Shown one piece after another: positions 12,225-24,588 of a DNA stretch of 64,000 nucleotides; the stretch's first letter is position 1, and every line of letters starts with the position of its first letter. The position numbers were made by a program, and so were the translations under genes. The stretch is from Panorpa germanica. Its lineage: Eukaryota > Arthropoda > Insecta > Mecoptera > Panorpidae. The notes below the pieces were generated by a model. That model worked only from the letters and a program-made list of their open reading frames with translations, ran no database searches and was not told the origin of the DNA. The DNA lies in the NCBI GenBank assembly GCA_963678705.1, contig OY783206.1, positions 19,355,807 through 19,419,806 on the forward strand, given 5' to 3'.

Positions 12225-15057
12225 AGGGAAGTTTGCATCAGTCCGTAAGTTAATACACAAAACAACCGGAACACAATTTGCTGGCAAATTTATTCGACGA
12301 AGACGACGTGCTGTTGACTCTGCTAGAGATATTGCTCACGAAGTCGCCGTCTTGGAATTATGTTCCGGTTCTGGAAAAATAGTCAAATTACACGAAGTTT
12401 ATGAAACACGAGCCGAAGTTGCCTTAGTTCTAGAACTGTAAGTAAACAATGTATTTTATTTATATATAATTATAGGTTAATAACTTTGCAAAGTTTGATG
12501 CTCCATATATCAAGTCTTAAGAGGTCTCACCCAGTAAACAATTTGGTGAAGTGCCCTATTTAGTGACGTTCGAGTCACTCGTACAATTCAATTCTAACGC
12601 TTTACAAGTTCTCTACCTGTCACAGATTTTGTGTTAGTTGTTAGAATTTTTTCATAATAATATTCTTTCTTTTTCCAACATCATTCATTAAGTAGCAGTT
12701 GTTTCTTTCACACTGGGATATATATTTGTTTAGTTCATTTGCATTCCAAAGTGAGAGAGAAACGAGATGCGGTTAGACAAGTAAAATATATTTTTCACCG
12801 TTACACTTGTATAGTATTACGTTCAGTACAGTATGTTTAAAGTATATGCTATCCTTTTTCAACAAATATTTCTTTAATGGTAATAGGCACACGCTGTCTC
12901 CCTCAATCTCCGAATATAATGTGTTTAAACGAATACTTTAAGCAACGGTGCTAAGACAGAGGTTTTAAACCTAACGCAGACCTGTCGATCGTGGATTTTT
13001 GAATCACCAAAACAATGTAAAAAACTAATATAACGAGTATTGTTGAAGATGAATAATATTCATTAAAAAAATCACGATCCGTACTAAAGATTACATCTAT
13101 TTATTTCTTCATTTAAATATTTATATTTTGCAGACTTTAAAAAGTAGAATTCCATTAAGTTTTATACCCCTGCCATCCCTGCTAGTGTCAAGTTTATAAC
13201 TCCGGTCATAAATCATAAATCATAAACCGACTCCGCTTTTAATTCAGCAGTGAACCGTCGTTGCGATCTCTGTAGGTCATAAAAAGGGCCTTTCCTATGA
13301 ACGACTGAATAGAAAACGAACACGTTCCAGACAAAAAACTCATGATATGTAATAGAAATTAAGTAGAATTTACTCCAAAATGTTTACTGGGCACCTTCCT
13401 TAGTCTCACTTAGTCTTCTTAGCAGAGAGTATTAAGAAATGGGATTCTAACAACTATGTATGTTTTATCTGATTTTAGCGCTACTGGTGGAGAACTACAA
13501 CGTTTTTTGGATACAGATGTTCATTTATGTGAAATCGACGCGCGCAGTGCACTAGCTCAGACTCTACAAGGCTTAGAGCAACTCCATAGGCACAATATCG
13601 CACATCTTGATTTAAAACCTCAAAATTTATTAGTATGGAAGTCAAAGTAAGAACGAAATTCTTTATATTGCAAACCTCCTAAGTAAAAACACTTGTGTGT
13701 GAAGTGATTCTTATATTTGAATTTTCTTTATTTTTCAGTGATCAATCTGATCAAGATGATTCCGAAAATGATCAAAGTCTTGGTGAGGTCAAATTATGTG
13801 ATTTTGGAATTTCCAGAGTCATTACACCTGGTGTTGAAGTTAGGGAGATTCTAGGGACTCCAGATTATGTTGGTAAGATATACACACTTCTGCTTAATTG
13901 CCGGACATTAACTACAAACGTTACGTACACTCTCCGTATAGATAGAATTCTGAGTAACCTGTTTGTTAAATATGCGCACTTTAGTTAATAATATATCGCT
14001 TCACAGCTGATCAAAACATTTGAAATTTTAATTATTAATTTCTTTTTATTTTCAGCTCCAGAAGTTCTCCAGTATGAGCCTCTGAGTCTAGCTACGGATA
14101 TCTGGTCAGTCGGAGTTTTGGCGTATGTTCTGCTTTCTGGTTTTTCTCCATTTGCTGGAGACACCAAACAAGAAACTTTTCTAAACATTACGCAAGGTGA
14201 TGTCACGTTTCCTGAGGAACTTTTTGAAAACGTCTCCTCCGAAGCTAAAAAATTTATTACGGCTTGTTTAAAGATCCAGCCAAGGTAATTATTTTAATTT
14301 ATTGAATAAAACTCATGTTTTATTAGATTTTAATGAACCATTTTGTCTTAGCGCAAGATTAACTGTTGAGGAATGTCTTCAACATGCATGGTTGAAGCAA
14401 GTATTTCCCCAAAATCCACTGGAATCAGCCAACACGCCAGATACAGAAAAACCACAGGAAACAAGTGAAGATATCAAAAAATTAAATAACGAAAATAACA
14501 AACCAGTTAAAAATATAATTCAAGAATATAAAGACAGCGATATTATCGATAAACGATTTACTAAAAATATCGATGATACAAATTTAACCTACAATTATGA
14601 TAAAAAAATAAAACCAAAAAGTGAAATAATATCAAAATGTATACAGAGTTTATCATCGCCATTTCCGGATGCGCCTACAACCCCAAAAGTATCACGAAAA
14701 AGTCTTCCAGATTCACCGAATTCTGTATTAAATCTATGTAAAAAATTTCAACCAGATCTTGAACTAAAAAAGTCATCAGTATGTAGATTTGTAAATGATA
14801 AAAAAGTTGTTACAGAAATATTCAAGTCTAGCTCAATTGAAGATGCCCAAGTGGTGATAGATGTCCAACCTGAGAACCTATCTAAGAATCAGGATCAGGA
14901 CCGAGAGAAGAGTCAATTCACATCAAGTTTCGACCAGACGGACACGTGTCCTGTGACCTACACAGTGACATGCCTCACGTGTTCACAATGTGATTCTCAA
15001 TGCTGTCACGTGGTGCGATCAAAGTCATTAGAAATTGATCGCGGAATCATTTGTTAG
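12225..15057 (+). CDS. Drak: DRAK/STK17-type serine/threonine kinase, 3' five exons
   Basis: Predicted Ser/Thr kinase of the death-associated protein kinase family, whose fly member phosphorylates myosin light chain and acts on actomyosin and apoptosis. Exons with GT-AG sites: 12225-12437, 13479-13646, 13739-13872, 14056-14284, 14352-15057, giving 483 residues. Visible kinase features in order are GKFASVR (end of the glycine loop), the lysine in FAGKFIRRR, the catalytic loop HLDLKPQN with the HLD form typical of DRAK/DAPK, DFG in LCDFGISR, GTPDYVAPE, DIWSVGV, and the last-helix SARLTVEE. The tail of about 200 residues is polar, with short Ser/Pro stretches and a Cys-rich block (CLTCSQCDSQCCH) near the end. 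The N-terminal exon(s) with the start codon and first glycine-loop residues are not in the visible DNA. Intron 1 carries a DNA transposon (12530-13391). Family assignment is firm; choice of DRAK over DAPK rests on the short tail without ankyrin repeats. Confidence 0.9.
12530..13391. mobile_element. CCCAGTAAACA-ended DNA transposon in DRAK intron
   Basis: Ends are CCCAGTAAACA and its inverse TGTTTACTGGG, 862 bp apart, with CA on both sides as a possible 2-bp target duplication. The body matches 49637-50633 in order, including AGACAGAGGTTTTAAACC and the ATAACTCCGGTCATAAATC block. An inverted partial copy is at 23517-23965. No transposase frame is recognised, so it is non-autonomous. The superfamily is not clear to me. 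Confidence 0.65.
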
Positions 15058-16509
15058 CAGACTTACGATAGCTACTTAAAAGAAAAGCTTTAATTTTAAA
15101 AGAAAAACTGTTTTTTGTGGTATTTACTAAGACTAGGAAAGTCTAAAATGAGCTCACATTATCACAAATATAGAAAACTAAATAAAATGTTGTCTATTTT
15201 TCATTTATCTTTAATTTTAATTTAAAGTTAAAGCACTAAACATTTTTTTAGCTCAATTTAAATCTATAAGTGCTGCCAGATGGCATTGGTCCAAATTTTA
15301 TATTAAGTCAAAAGTTCAAATATCATTTTAGACCAATTTTGAAAAAACTTTTACTTAAAATAAATGAGCTACCTTAAAATAAAGTAGGATTAGTTGAAAA
15401 TTAAGCTACTTATATTAAAACTAAAAAACTGTCTGTGTCTTGTTGTTATACTAAAAAAGAATAAGTTTCATCATTAAAATTAATAATTTTAGCTAAATTT
15501 GACCTTAAATAAAATGAAAATGCTACAAAACGGCAGAAAATATATTTAACAAAAATTTATAAACATTAGTCGAAAAAATAGTGTTCATATTTTTAAATTT
15601 TAAGCGTCGTTTCTTACAAAATTGGTTATAAACTAATTTTGGGATAGAATTTAAATTTAGGAACTAGTTTCAACGTTTGTTTCTACGTTTAGTTAACAGG
15701 CCTTCAATTTTGGATATTTTGGATAAATTTCTGTGTGACAATTCATTGTTTTATTAAAGAGTTTTTTTCTTTTTGTATAAAAATTTATAATTTTTTTTTG
15801 TATTAAGGATTTTTGTGTAAACCTTTTTTAAAAAGAATAATTTTAATTTTTAGCAAAGATTAAAACCATTTTGTTTGTTATATAATTTTATTATTAATTT
15901 TTATGGTTGTGTTTTTTAAAAGGGTATTAATTTATTTAATTTATTTCATATTATATTTATTTTATTTATCAAAATATCCATTGATACAAACAAATTGTTG
16001 AAATTAGTAAAAGATAGGTCAAAAAATAATAATATTAATTATAATTCATTGACTTAATGTAAAAATTAGTATAAAAATACATCAAAAATTATATAATAAA
16101 ATAAATTAATTATAGTTAATTTTAATTATGTTATAAAATAATTTAAAACGCACATTTTGATGTAAAATTCCATTGTATCTTCATTTAAAAATGTATATGA
16201 ATTAGTACATTTATTGTTTTTGTATTTGAAGTCCTTCTAATAATCCTTATAAAGCTATTTTACCACTTAACTCGAGTGGATGTAGCAAACTGTAAAAACG
16301 ACCGCTAAAAAATGAGCTCACAAGCAGATTTTATAAACAGTTTACCGAAATACAGCTTCTGCCATCTTTAAAAAACTATCAGTAACAAAGAAAACAAAAG
16401 TAGTCCATTTAAGGAACCTAATTAGTAAAAAATTAGTTTTTTAATGAAATTTTTATAATTAAATAGTAGGTTATATTAGTTTTTCCATTGACATTATTTT
16501 AATAGCAGA
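15058..16509. other. DRAK 3' flank and AT-rich intergenic DNA
   Basis: Very AT-rich, with many TTTAAA/AATTAA runs and no open stretch of note. Around 16295-16320 the sequence GCTAAAAAATGAGCTCACA resembles the right end of the TTAA MITE at 8454-9072; AAAATGAGCTCACA also appears near 15145. The DRAK polyA site is probably in the first few hundred bases, but I cannot pick one. Confidence 0.4.
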
Positions 16510-17330
16510 ATGCCTAAAGTAAAGATAGATCTGTCTCAGGTATGTAATATGTTTGATATGTCTATAATGTAAAAAAATAATCTCATTAATTTTCGTTTTG
16601 TATTTAGCCAGAACGGGCTAGATATGATCGTGGCGTGTTGGTTGGTAATTGGATAGAAAATAGGGCGACGGATATAATAGTTGACGAAAAAAATTATGCC
16701 ATGACTACAGAAATTCGTGACAATTACATATGCCGAAAGCCAATAAATGTCGAAAATGAATTTTGGGATAATGCATTTCAAGCAGATGTATGTTTTTAAT
16801 GCAACAAACCGATTTATGCTAAAGAAGTTATTATAATTGCATACTTATTAGGCCGTTTCTAATTTTTAGGGATTACCCTATTCTTTTACGTTTGATGATG
16901 GGCCTTGTTATTTTCACAATTTTACATCAAGCTATACATTAGAATATGATTATTTAACACGAGGATTATGTGGCCCAAAATTCAGAACGTTTCATAAAAC
17001 TAGTGGCGAATTTCGACCTCAACCGGATCATATTCAAAGTTATGTAAGATTTAAACCTTTATTATATATTCAAACCATTTTAATTCACCCATGTATATAA
17101 TTAATATTTTTTAGGGTAATTTAACATATAACGGATTAAGAGATCGTATACTTTGGGATCGCAAGTGTGCTAATGAACCTCTCGATACATTATATAGAGA
17201 TTCTTATAAACCCCATTCTAAAGACGCCTACGTTCTTGAACATCATGTACATCCAAAGGAGGTTCCACCAAATTTGGATATAATAAAAGCACAAATGATC
17301 GAACACAATATGGCTCATTACCTCTTATAA
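16510..17330 (+). CDS. CFAP107: CFAP107-like microtubule inner protein
   Basis: Four exons with GT-AG sites and very short introns: 16510-16539, 16608-16787, 16870-17043, 17115-17330, all in phase 0, giving 199 residues. Human CFAP107 (C1orf158), a protein bound inside doublet microtubules of cilia and sperm tails, is about the same length. Blocks that match my memory of it, in the same order, are RGVLVGNWIENR (human KVLTGNWMEER), a GLPY block at the start of exon 3, a SYTLEYDY/STYDDHY block, and SYKPHS...EHHVHPKEVPP near the end. The start is the first ATG, ten residues before the first intron. There are no membrane segments or signal peptide. An insect copy would be expected in sperm or chordotonal cilia. 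The match is by memory only; another member of the GNW-motif axonemal proteins is possible. Confidence 0.7.
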
Positions 17331-17604
17331 CAAAATTTTAATTAATTGGTTTGATTTATAACATTTAAGATCATTTTAACAAATTAATAATTTTTTAATA
17401 ACTATCACATTTAAATTTACGCCTGCATGATACATTTTTCTGGATATAAAATCTGATCCTGTATTATCGACCTTCTTCTTCTGTCAATGAATAATATAAC
17501 CTAATAAGTTTTGCAAGAGAGATAAACTGTTTTTAATCTTTCTATTTTATAAGAATGTTAGATATATATAGCAATTCTTTAAGGTAATCTTACATTTATG
17601 GTAA

Positions 17605-17730
17605 GAGAGTTGTCTTGTAATTGTAAGGACTTTAGATGCGGGAAGTTGACGCTTTGGGTGGAGTTTGTGGAAGATGTTGCGATGTTTCTGGACTATAGTA
17701 TAAGGTGATTATTATTTTCTAATCTAAATA
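17605..17730 (+). pseudogene. Decayed copy of MTO1 exon 2 and flanking intron
   Basis: The block GATGCGGGAAGTTGACGCTT (17634-17653) and the following GTTTGTGGAAGATGTTGCGA also occur in MTO1 exon 2 (19524-19642), and the match runs on past the exon edge into TTTTCTAATCTAA. The segment AATCCTTCTTTCGGAGGAAT of the real exon is replaced by unrelated sequence, and the reading frame is not kept. The DNA before it (17440-17580) resembles 18600-18790, upstream of MTO1, so a larger piece was probably copied. Confidence 0.75.
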
Positions 17731-19266
17731 ACTCATAGTTTATATTAATGTTAATGATCTGGTATTTTAGTAGCATACGTTCCTTCTTCATCAATGAAGT
17801 ATAGTTTGGATTGATTTTATTTTCAGCAAAAAGTAAGAACTAGTTATGACGTATTAGCAGCTTAAGATGAAACTATACTGAACCATTTTTTCTAGCGAAA
17901 TATAGATGGCGATACTATACAGTAGGTTAAATATTATCAAAATAAAACATGTTTTTCATATTTAAATCGTTTTATATAAGTAACTATAAACGCGAATCAA
18001 AATCTAAAGCTGCAATTAGTTAGATTAATACCGTATCTACATTTTAAGACTTCTTCCACTGACTTTTAATGAGTTGGAATCCCAAAAATTACTTTTGAAA
18101 ATTAATATTGCTATATTTTCTAGTTAAATTCCAATTTTTATACTCTATATATTTTTAAGTCTTAAACGTAAGTTTGGGAACCATAATAAAGGTTATGCAA
18201 TTTATGACAAACACATAGAAATGTTACTATTCATATAAAAATTTGAATATAACTTTGACGATTAGTTTTTGCAAATGAGGAACCACGCATAACACTATTT
18301 TAATTTTTGTGTTTATATTGTAATAATTTTTGTTTTTAAACGAATTTTTTTAAACATTTTAGGCAAGAGTTTACATTAAAGCATTATTCAGGATCACATA
18401 ACAAAAAAATTTTTTTTAAAGTTACGATTTATACTAACAAGAGTGAAAAGATTTTCACGATTTTTTTAAATGCCAATAATTTTTAAAATATTCAACTTCA
18501 ATTTTTTTTAAATATTTTTCTGATACCTGTTATGACTTGGCCTATGACCCACTTCCTGCTTGACGTCGATTTCTGGGACACCCTGTATCTTATCTTTGGG
18601 TAACACGGTTCCTGCCGAGGACGATAATACAGGTACCTTCAGGGTTCGAGAAGGTTTCTTTATTACCGATATTCTGCTACTGTCAAATAATAATATAACA
18701 GATATACCCTAATTTTTACAAGTAAGATATACTCAGATATACTGTTGTTTTAATTTATCTATTTTATTACGATGTTAAATATATATGGTAAATATTTGAC
18801 CTAAAAACATACATGGGTAAATATAAGATGTGTTTCTAATTTAGTAATTATATATAGCTATCTTTATTTATATCTTTTTATCGAACTAGTGTAAACCCTA
18901 CATCTATATAATTACTAAATTAGAAACATGAAAAATTAAATATTTAAAAGCACCGCGCTTTTCTTTATACCATATTGTACGAATCCTAATAAAATGATTT
19001 GGTTTGAATCTAAATAAGCCAGTATTATGCAAAAAATCTGTCAATTGATACACATAACAGTGGTGACATAACCTCAATTTTAAAATTTCAACTTTAACCC
19101 TCAATATCTCCTATTTCTTAATAAAAAGTGGTAAAATAAATATTACGTAGTGATTTTGACATGTTTTAAGTATACAATAAGCATAATAAAACATATAAAA
19201 ATGCAGCAGTTTTTTTTTATAAAGTGAAAAACAAGAGGAGCAGCCATATCTCATAATTACCCAAAC
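17731..19266. other. AT-rich DNA upstream of MTO1
   Basis: No gene is supported. The part 18600-18790 resembles 17440-17580. The motif GGGACACCCTGTAT near 18577 is like short TE ends common in insects. A strong inverted repeat lies at 18832-18927. The MTO1 promoter should be within the last few hundred bases, but no clear core element stands out. Confidence 0.4.
18832..18927. repeat. Inverted repeat upstream of MTO1
   Basis: GTTTCTAATTTAGTAATTAT at the left is mirrored by ATAATTACTAAATTAGAAAC at the right, arms of about 25 bases around a 45-base spacer. It lies some 340 bases before the MTO1 start. It is probably a small foldback repeat rather than a regulatory site. Confidence 0.6.
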
Positions 19267-22246
19267 ATGTTTCGTATACATATATTAAAATTAAATAGGA
19301 ATATAAAAATAAGTGATATTCGTCGAAGATATTCACTAAGAAGTGACTACGATGTAATTGTTGTCGGAGGGGGCCATGCTGGCACAGAAGCTTGTGCTGC
19401 TGCTGCTAGAATGGGGGCTCAAACTTTATTACTCACTCATAAAGTGGAGACAATAGGTATAACATATTTAATCAAATTATAGTAGAAGACAATGAAAAGT
19501 TTTGTAACTTAAATTTATACTAGGAGAGATGTCTTGTAATCCTTCTTTCGGAGGAATTGGTAAAGGGCATTTGATGCGGGAAGTTGACGCTTTGGATGGA
19601 GTTTGTGGAAGATGTTGCGATGTTTCTGGAATCCAGTATAAGGTGACTTATTTTCTAATCTAACACATTAGCAAAAGTTCCTTCTAATAAATGTGTTACA
19701 GATTCTAAATAAAAGAAAAGGGCCTGCAGTTTGGGGCCCCAGAGCACAAATTGACCGCAAATTATATAGAAATGCAGTACAGAAAGAATTGTTAAACAAT
19801 ACCCCAAATTTAGACGTGAAAGTTGCTTCGGTTGAAAATCTTTTACTAGCGGAATTTAGCAACGAAGACTCAAAAATCAACAGGAAATGCAATGGAGTAA
19901 TTCTGCGTAATACATTAATTAAAAATATCCGGCTCTAGTCTGAATTAATTTTGAATTAAGTAATATTTCGATTTTTAAAGGCGACGGAACTAAAATACGC
20001 TCTAAAGCTGTTGTGATTACAACAGGAACATTTCTGAAAGGGCAGATTAATATTGGATTAGAAGTTAGACCCGCAGGTAGAATTGGTGATGAACCTTCTA
20101 TCGGATTAGCAGATACTCTTCATAATCTAGGATTTAAGTAAGTACTAAGGTAGTTCACTAATGACAAAGTATAGTGGGATATGAAGTACAATAAACGAAA
20201 TTTCTGTTTGCAGAATGGGGCGTTTAAAAACAGGCACACCACCTAGAATAAAAGCATCATCAATAGATTTTTCAAAATGTGAAAAACATTATGGTGATGA
20301 TCCACCTATACCATTTTCGTTTTTGAATAACAAAGTTTGGATAACGGCAAACGAGCAATTGCCTTGTTATCTAACTTACACAAGTCCTAGTGCAAATAAA
20401 ATTGTTCTGGACAATCTCCACGTTAATAGGCATGTTACAGAAGAAGTTACAGGCCCTAGATATTGTCCGTCTATTGAATCTAAGGTTGATTTTATCACAT
20501 TAAAGCTTGATGATATTAAGATCTTGAATTACGAATGTAGAGTCTACATTCTTTGTTATAGATTATTAGATTTGGAAGTAAATCTCATCAAATTTGGTTG
20601 GAACCAGAAGGATTCGACAGTGATTTAATATACCCCAATGGTTTATCTTGTACTCTACCTGAAGAATTGCAAACTACTTTAGTTCGAACGTTAATTGGAT
20701 TGGAAAATGCCGAAGTGATAAGACCAGGTGTGTAATAAAAGTAAAAATCAAGTCTTCCTGTATTCCCGATTTTAAATCAAAGATATCGTGCTGAAAAAAT
20801 GTTTCTTGTGTAAAACTTATTGATGCCAGATAAATTAAGATATCTATAACGTAAAAATTAAAAAAAAATTATCAATTAGTATAAATTGACTCCTAAAAAA
20901 GGTACGAATTGTTGCAATAATTTGGAGACGCTTTATCGTGCTGTTAAGATTCGAATATCAGAAATGTAAACTTAAAGATCTACAGGTTTGTTCTTACACT
21001 TTACCACTTTATTTTCTGTGTTTATTTTAAATTTAAAATGGAAGTACAAACCAAGAAATGATAGATCTAGTTTTTCAATTATTTTACTGAATAACATTAG
21101 TAACATCTTAATAACATTATCACATTGGGTTCTTGTTTTAGGCTACGGCGTCGAATATGACTATGTGGACCCACGGGAACTCCGCCACAGTTTAGAAACA
21201 ATCAAAATACCCGGTTTATTTTTCGCTGGACAAATAAATGGAACTACAGGTTATGAAGAAGCCGCTGCACAAGGAGTCTTAGCTGGAATAAACGCAGCCG
21301 CAAAAGTGCAAAATAAATCTCCTCTAATATTAAGTAGAACTGAGTCTTACATCGGTGTTTTAGTCGATGATTTAACAAGCATGGGGGCCCCAGAACCTTA
21401 CAGAATGTTTACCAGCAGAGCTGAATTTAGATTGACGTTACGACCTGATAATGCGGACCTTAGATTAACTGGAAAAGGTTTTGAAATCGGTTGTGTGTCA
21501 CAAAAACGGTTTGAACGGTTTCAAAAAATGAAAAGGGATATTGAAAATGGATTAAAATTGCTGAAGGATATTGTTAAACCTACAGCACAATGGAGGGAGT
21601 TGTTGAAATTGCAACAGTCGAAAACTACGGCTCGAAAAAGGTAATTATTTGAATGTAATGTCGATGAAATAACAATCTCCATGGCTTTTTAATGACAATG
21701 TTTAAATTTTTAGCGCTTTTGACATGCTATCTATCCCGAACCAGAATATAACAGTTGAACAATTGTGTAAAGTGTTATCAAATGATTTGTGCCATCTTCA
21801 AGATAACCAACTCCTGCATCATAGACTTCGTGTAGAGGCTATATATGCTGAAAGCGTGGCTGATCAAGCGGAGCAAGTTGCTGAGGTTTTGAGAGATGAA
21901 GGAATGGTAATTCCTGATGAAATTGACTATACTGCGTAAGTAGAGTGCCGAAATCTATGAAGATGACTGAAATAATGTATTGTTATTAATTATTTAATCA
22001 TATTCTTGCAGGAAAACTTTAAATATATCTTTTGAGGAGAGAGAGAAGCTTCTAACTTGCCAACCGTTAACTGTAAGTATCATTATTTAGTTTTAATCGA
22101 AGTTAAATTTATTTTTTATAACAAATTTCATTTTACAGATAGCAGCAGCAAGTCGAATACCTGGAGTAACACCCTCCACAATCCTCAGATTATTAAGACA
22201 CATAAAAGTGTGTAATAGAAATGCTTATGTATATAAAGAAACATGA
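19267..22246 (+). CDS. Mto1: MTO1, mitochondrial tRNA 5-taurinomethyluridine synthase subunit
   Basis: FAD-dependent partner of GTPBP3 that modifies the wobble uridine of mitochondrial tRNAs; bacterial counterpart MnmG/GidA. Ten exons: 19267-19456, 19524-19642, 19702-19906, 19981-20137, 20214-20484, 20562-20727, 21142-21640, 21714-21935, 22012-22072, 22139-22246; 665 residues. Features in order: a basic N-terminus of about 27 residues fitting a mitochondrial presequence, the dinucleotide-binding VVGGGHAG (about residues 32-39), [35 protein letters not shown], the first GidA signature [11 protein letters not shown] continuing across the exon 5/6 junction into IIRF, the second signature [25 protein letters not shown], and the C-terminal [12 protein letters not shown]. 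The exon 5 donor AAG-GTTGAT is weak but restores the signature. An apparently whole gene. Confidence 0.95.
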
Positions 22247-22257
22247 ATATAATATTA

Positions 22258-22263
22258 AATAAA
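22258..22263 (+). promoter_or_regulatory. MTO1 polyadenylation signal
   Basis: AATAAA lies 12 bases after the MTO1 stop codon and is followed by T-rich DNA. This would give a very short 3' UTR. Confidence 0.5.
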
Positions 22264-23248
22264 AATATTTTAAAACTTTTTTTTTCAATTATGAGAGCTG
22301 ATTGGAAAGTAACATTCGTTTGGCTGTGAAAAAACCTGCATAAAAACAAATATTTTCTTATACGCTTCTTAAAAGTAGAGCTTGCCATTATTTTGAACAT
22401 AGTCATCATTTAAATGAAGCACTTATCTTCAAGTTGTAAATTTCTTTTGAGTATAAAACCAACTAACAATAAATTAACATTGCTTTTTGCATTTAAGCTT
22501 TGTGTATTTGTCCAAAGTTTGCTACAAAAATACAAGCATTTCTTATATTTAATATTAAATTAATATTAGTTTACACAAAAATACTGTTTCCTTAAATTAT
22601 AATTATAGCTAGGTGTTAGGAATGGTTTTAACTAAAAAGAAATTAGCAAATAATTATAATAAAAGTAAAAAATAACATAAAGACTTATATTAAATTCAGT
22701 GCACGTTAAAAATAAAAGCAATTAAATCTAATTACATTAAACTTAAAAATATTTCGTTTCTTTTATATTATTTATAATACGTATATCCATTTAATAACAA
22801 AAACTGAAAATTAAGGCTATTTTTAATTGTTTATAAATGACATTTGGCTGAGTAAAGTATAAAAATCTACATTTATAAATTAGTTAAATCACTAGGGGCA
22901 ATAAATTTTAGACTAGAATACAGAATTTTGTCTATATAAAACAAAATATTATATAAAAATACATTTTATACATACATATATAAAATAAATACCATTTTAT
23001 AATCTTAAAATAAACATTACCTTATGTAATAGATACGTAAAGATGCATACATTATCTATGTAATATGTTTCGTTTATGTAACAAATTTTTTACATTTTAT
23101 CGCAGATTCTTTCTCGAAATAAGATCGATGTTTCGTTGCATATAAATTAATATTTAATTTGTAAACTACATCAGTGAATTCTCTCTTTTATATACAGAAA
23201 GAATTTGTGCTCTAAATTTTGAATCATAAGTAATATTTCGTTTACATT
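22264..23248. other. AT-rich intergenic DNA
   Basis: No coding region, RNA gene or transposon end recognised. Confidence 0.5.
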
Positions 23249-23516
23249 GGTAGGTTGAATATTGATATAGTTTTTGTAAGCCGGATAGGCTTTTTTAGGT
23301 TTTTTTAGGTTTTTATCAGGGGACTGATCGATATTTGCGATCGATGGAGTTTCGATTTTTATTATAGGCTTTGTGACGGGTTGGCCGCCATATTTAAAGG
23401 CAAGTTGACTGCACAAACCACACAATATTTATAATATTTAGTGGTTTGTGGTTCACTGTGGATTTTTTTTGGGAATTCATTTATTTTCAGGTGAGATAAG
23501 GCTACTTTAAAGTAGC
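23249..23516. repeat. Repeat shared with 48519-48690
   Basis: GTAGGTTGAATATTGATATA starts a match of about 150 bases that includes GGGACTGATCG, CGATCGATGGAGTTTCG and GTGACGGGTTGGCCGCCAT. The copies then differ by an internal gap and meet again at GGCTACTTT. On the minus strand the shared part can be read as ...GGQPVTKPIIKIETPSIAN... in both copies. It sits just left of the large duplication in both places but its left edges have unrelated flanks. Confidence 0.55.
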
Positions 23517-23965
23517 TTGTTATATTAGTTTTTTACATTGTTTTAGTGATTTAAAAATCTACGATCGGCAGGTCTGCGTTAGGTTTAAAACCTCTGTCTT
23601 AACAACGCTGGATAAAATCTTCGTTTAAATACATTATATTCGGGGATTGAGGGAGACAGTGTCTGTCTATTACCATTAAAGAAATATTTGTTGAAAAAGG
23701 ATAGCATATACTTTAAACATACTGTACTGAACGAAATACTATACAAGTGTAACGGTGAAAAATATATTTTACTTGTCTAACCACATCTCGTTTCTTCCTC
23801 AGTTAGCAGATTGATTCCTCACTTTGGAATAAAGGGAATGAAAATGAACTACAAAAAATAAATCCAAGAGTGAAAGAAACAGCTGCTACTTAATGAATGA
23901 TGTTGGAAAAAGATAAAATATAATTATGAAAAAAATTCTAACAGATAACACAAAATCTGTGACAG
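23517..23965 (-). mobile_element. Inverted partial copy of the CCCAGTAAACA element
   Basis: Read on the minus strand, this follows 12600-13050 of the DRAK-intron element: ACACAAAATCTG-type start, GGATAGCATATACTTTAAAC, GTCTGCGTTAGG and TTGTTATATTAG blocks in order (inverse here). Both terminal repeats are missing. Confidence 0.6.
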
Positions 23966-24524
23966 GTAGGTTAAATCAATTTGAACTAAAAGCGACTTTT
24001 GTGTACCAATTTTGAACTATTAACGAACTACACCAAACTTAGTGCTAGGTTTAAATTTGTTTTTTTTCACATTTTCTTTTATTAATGTACAACATATTAA
24101 GTTTATTGTGTGAAAATTTGAAGTCGATTGGAGTAAAACTGTCGGAGATGTAGAGTATTAAGTCTTCACCTCTCTGGTCGTTTCGTCTTTCTTTGAAACT
24201 TTTAAACGCGTTTTTCTCACACTTAGCTTTTTCAGAGTCGGTGTCCTCCCTAGCTTAAAACCTACTAGACCGATCCTAATGAAATTTTGAAAAATTATTT
24301 CTTTACATAAATGCTGAGGTACACTGTCAAGTTGTTTTTTTTTTAATATTAACGAATTTTAAAGTCACAAAGTGTCTTATTTTTCCATGAAAAGTCGGTA
24401 TTTCGACTTCTAAGTGCTCTAAAAATTGATAAATCAATAAACAAAAAAAACAGGGTTACCCGCAGAGACTTATCAACTAATGAAATAGCCTTATAGTTAC
24501 TCGACATCTCGATGTCACCGCGGC

Positions 24525-24588
24525 CGTTCTATACGAAGTTGCATGTATCCCAAAGAGTTGGGAAATATACTATTGTTAGTAGAACGCT
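24525..24588 (-). repeat. Hairpin-like repeat, copy a
   Basis: GTTCTA ... TAGAAC arms enclose a block reading GCATGTATCCCAAAGAGTTG. It recurs at 51069-51132 (by the duplication) and in a diverged form at 40504-40562. The minus strand reads RSTN..IFPNSLGYMQLR. Confidence 0.45.

Noticed and set aside
20988-21141. Coding extension before MTO1 exon 7
   Set aside because: The open frame continues upstream by chance; the acceptor at 21140-21141 joins the conserved [13 protein letters not shown] region and gives the expected family length.
22185-22409. Minus-strand frame across the MTO1 end
   Set aside because: It overlaps the last MTO1 exon on the opposite strand and is low-complexity.
23171-23425. 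84-codon minus-strand frame with GGQPVTKPIIKIETPS
   Set aside because: It is shared with 48519-48690, but the frames diverge through a 10-base length difference, so it is treated as part of a repeat, not a gene.
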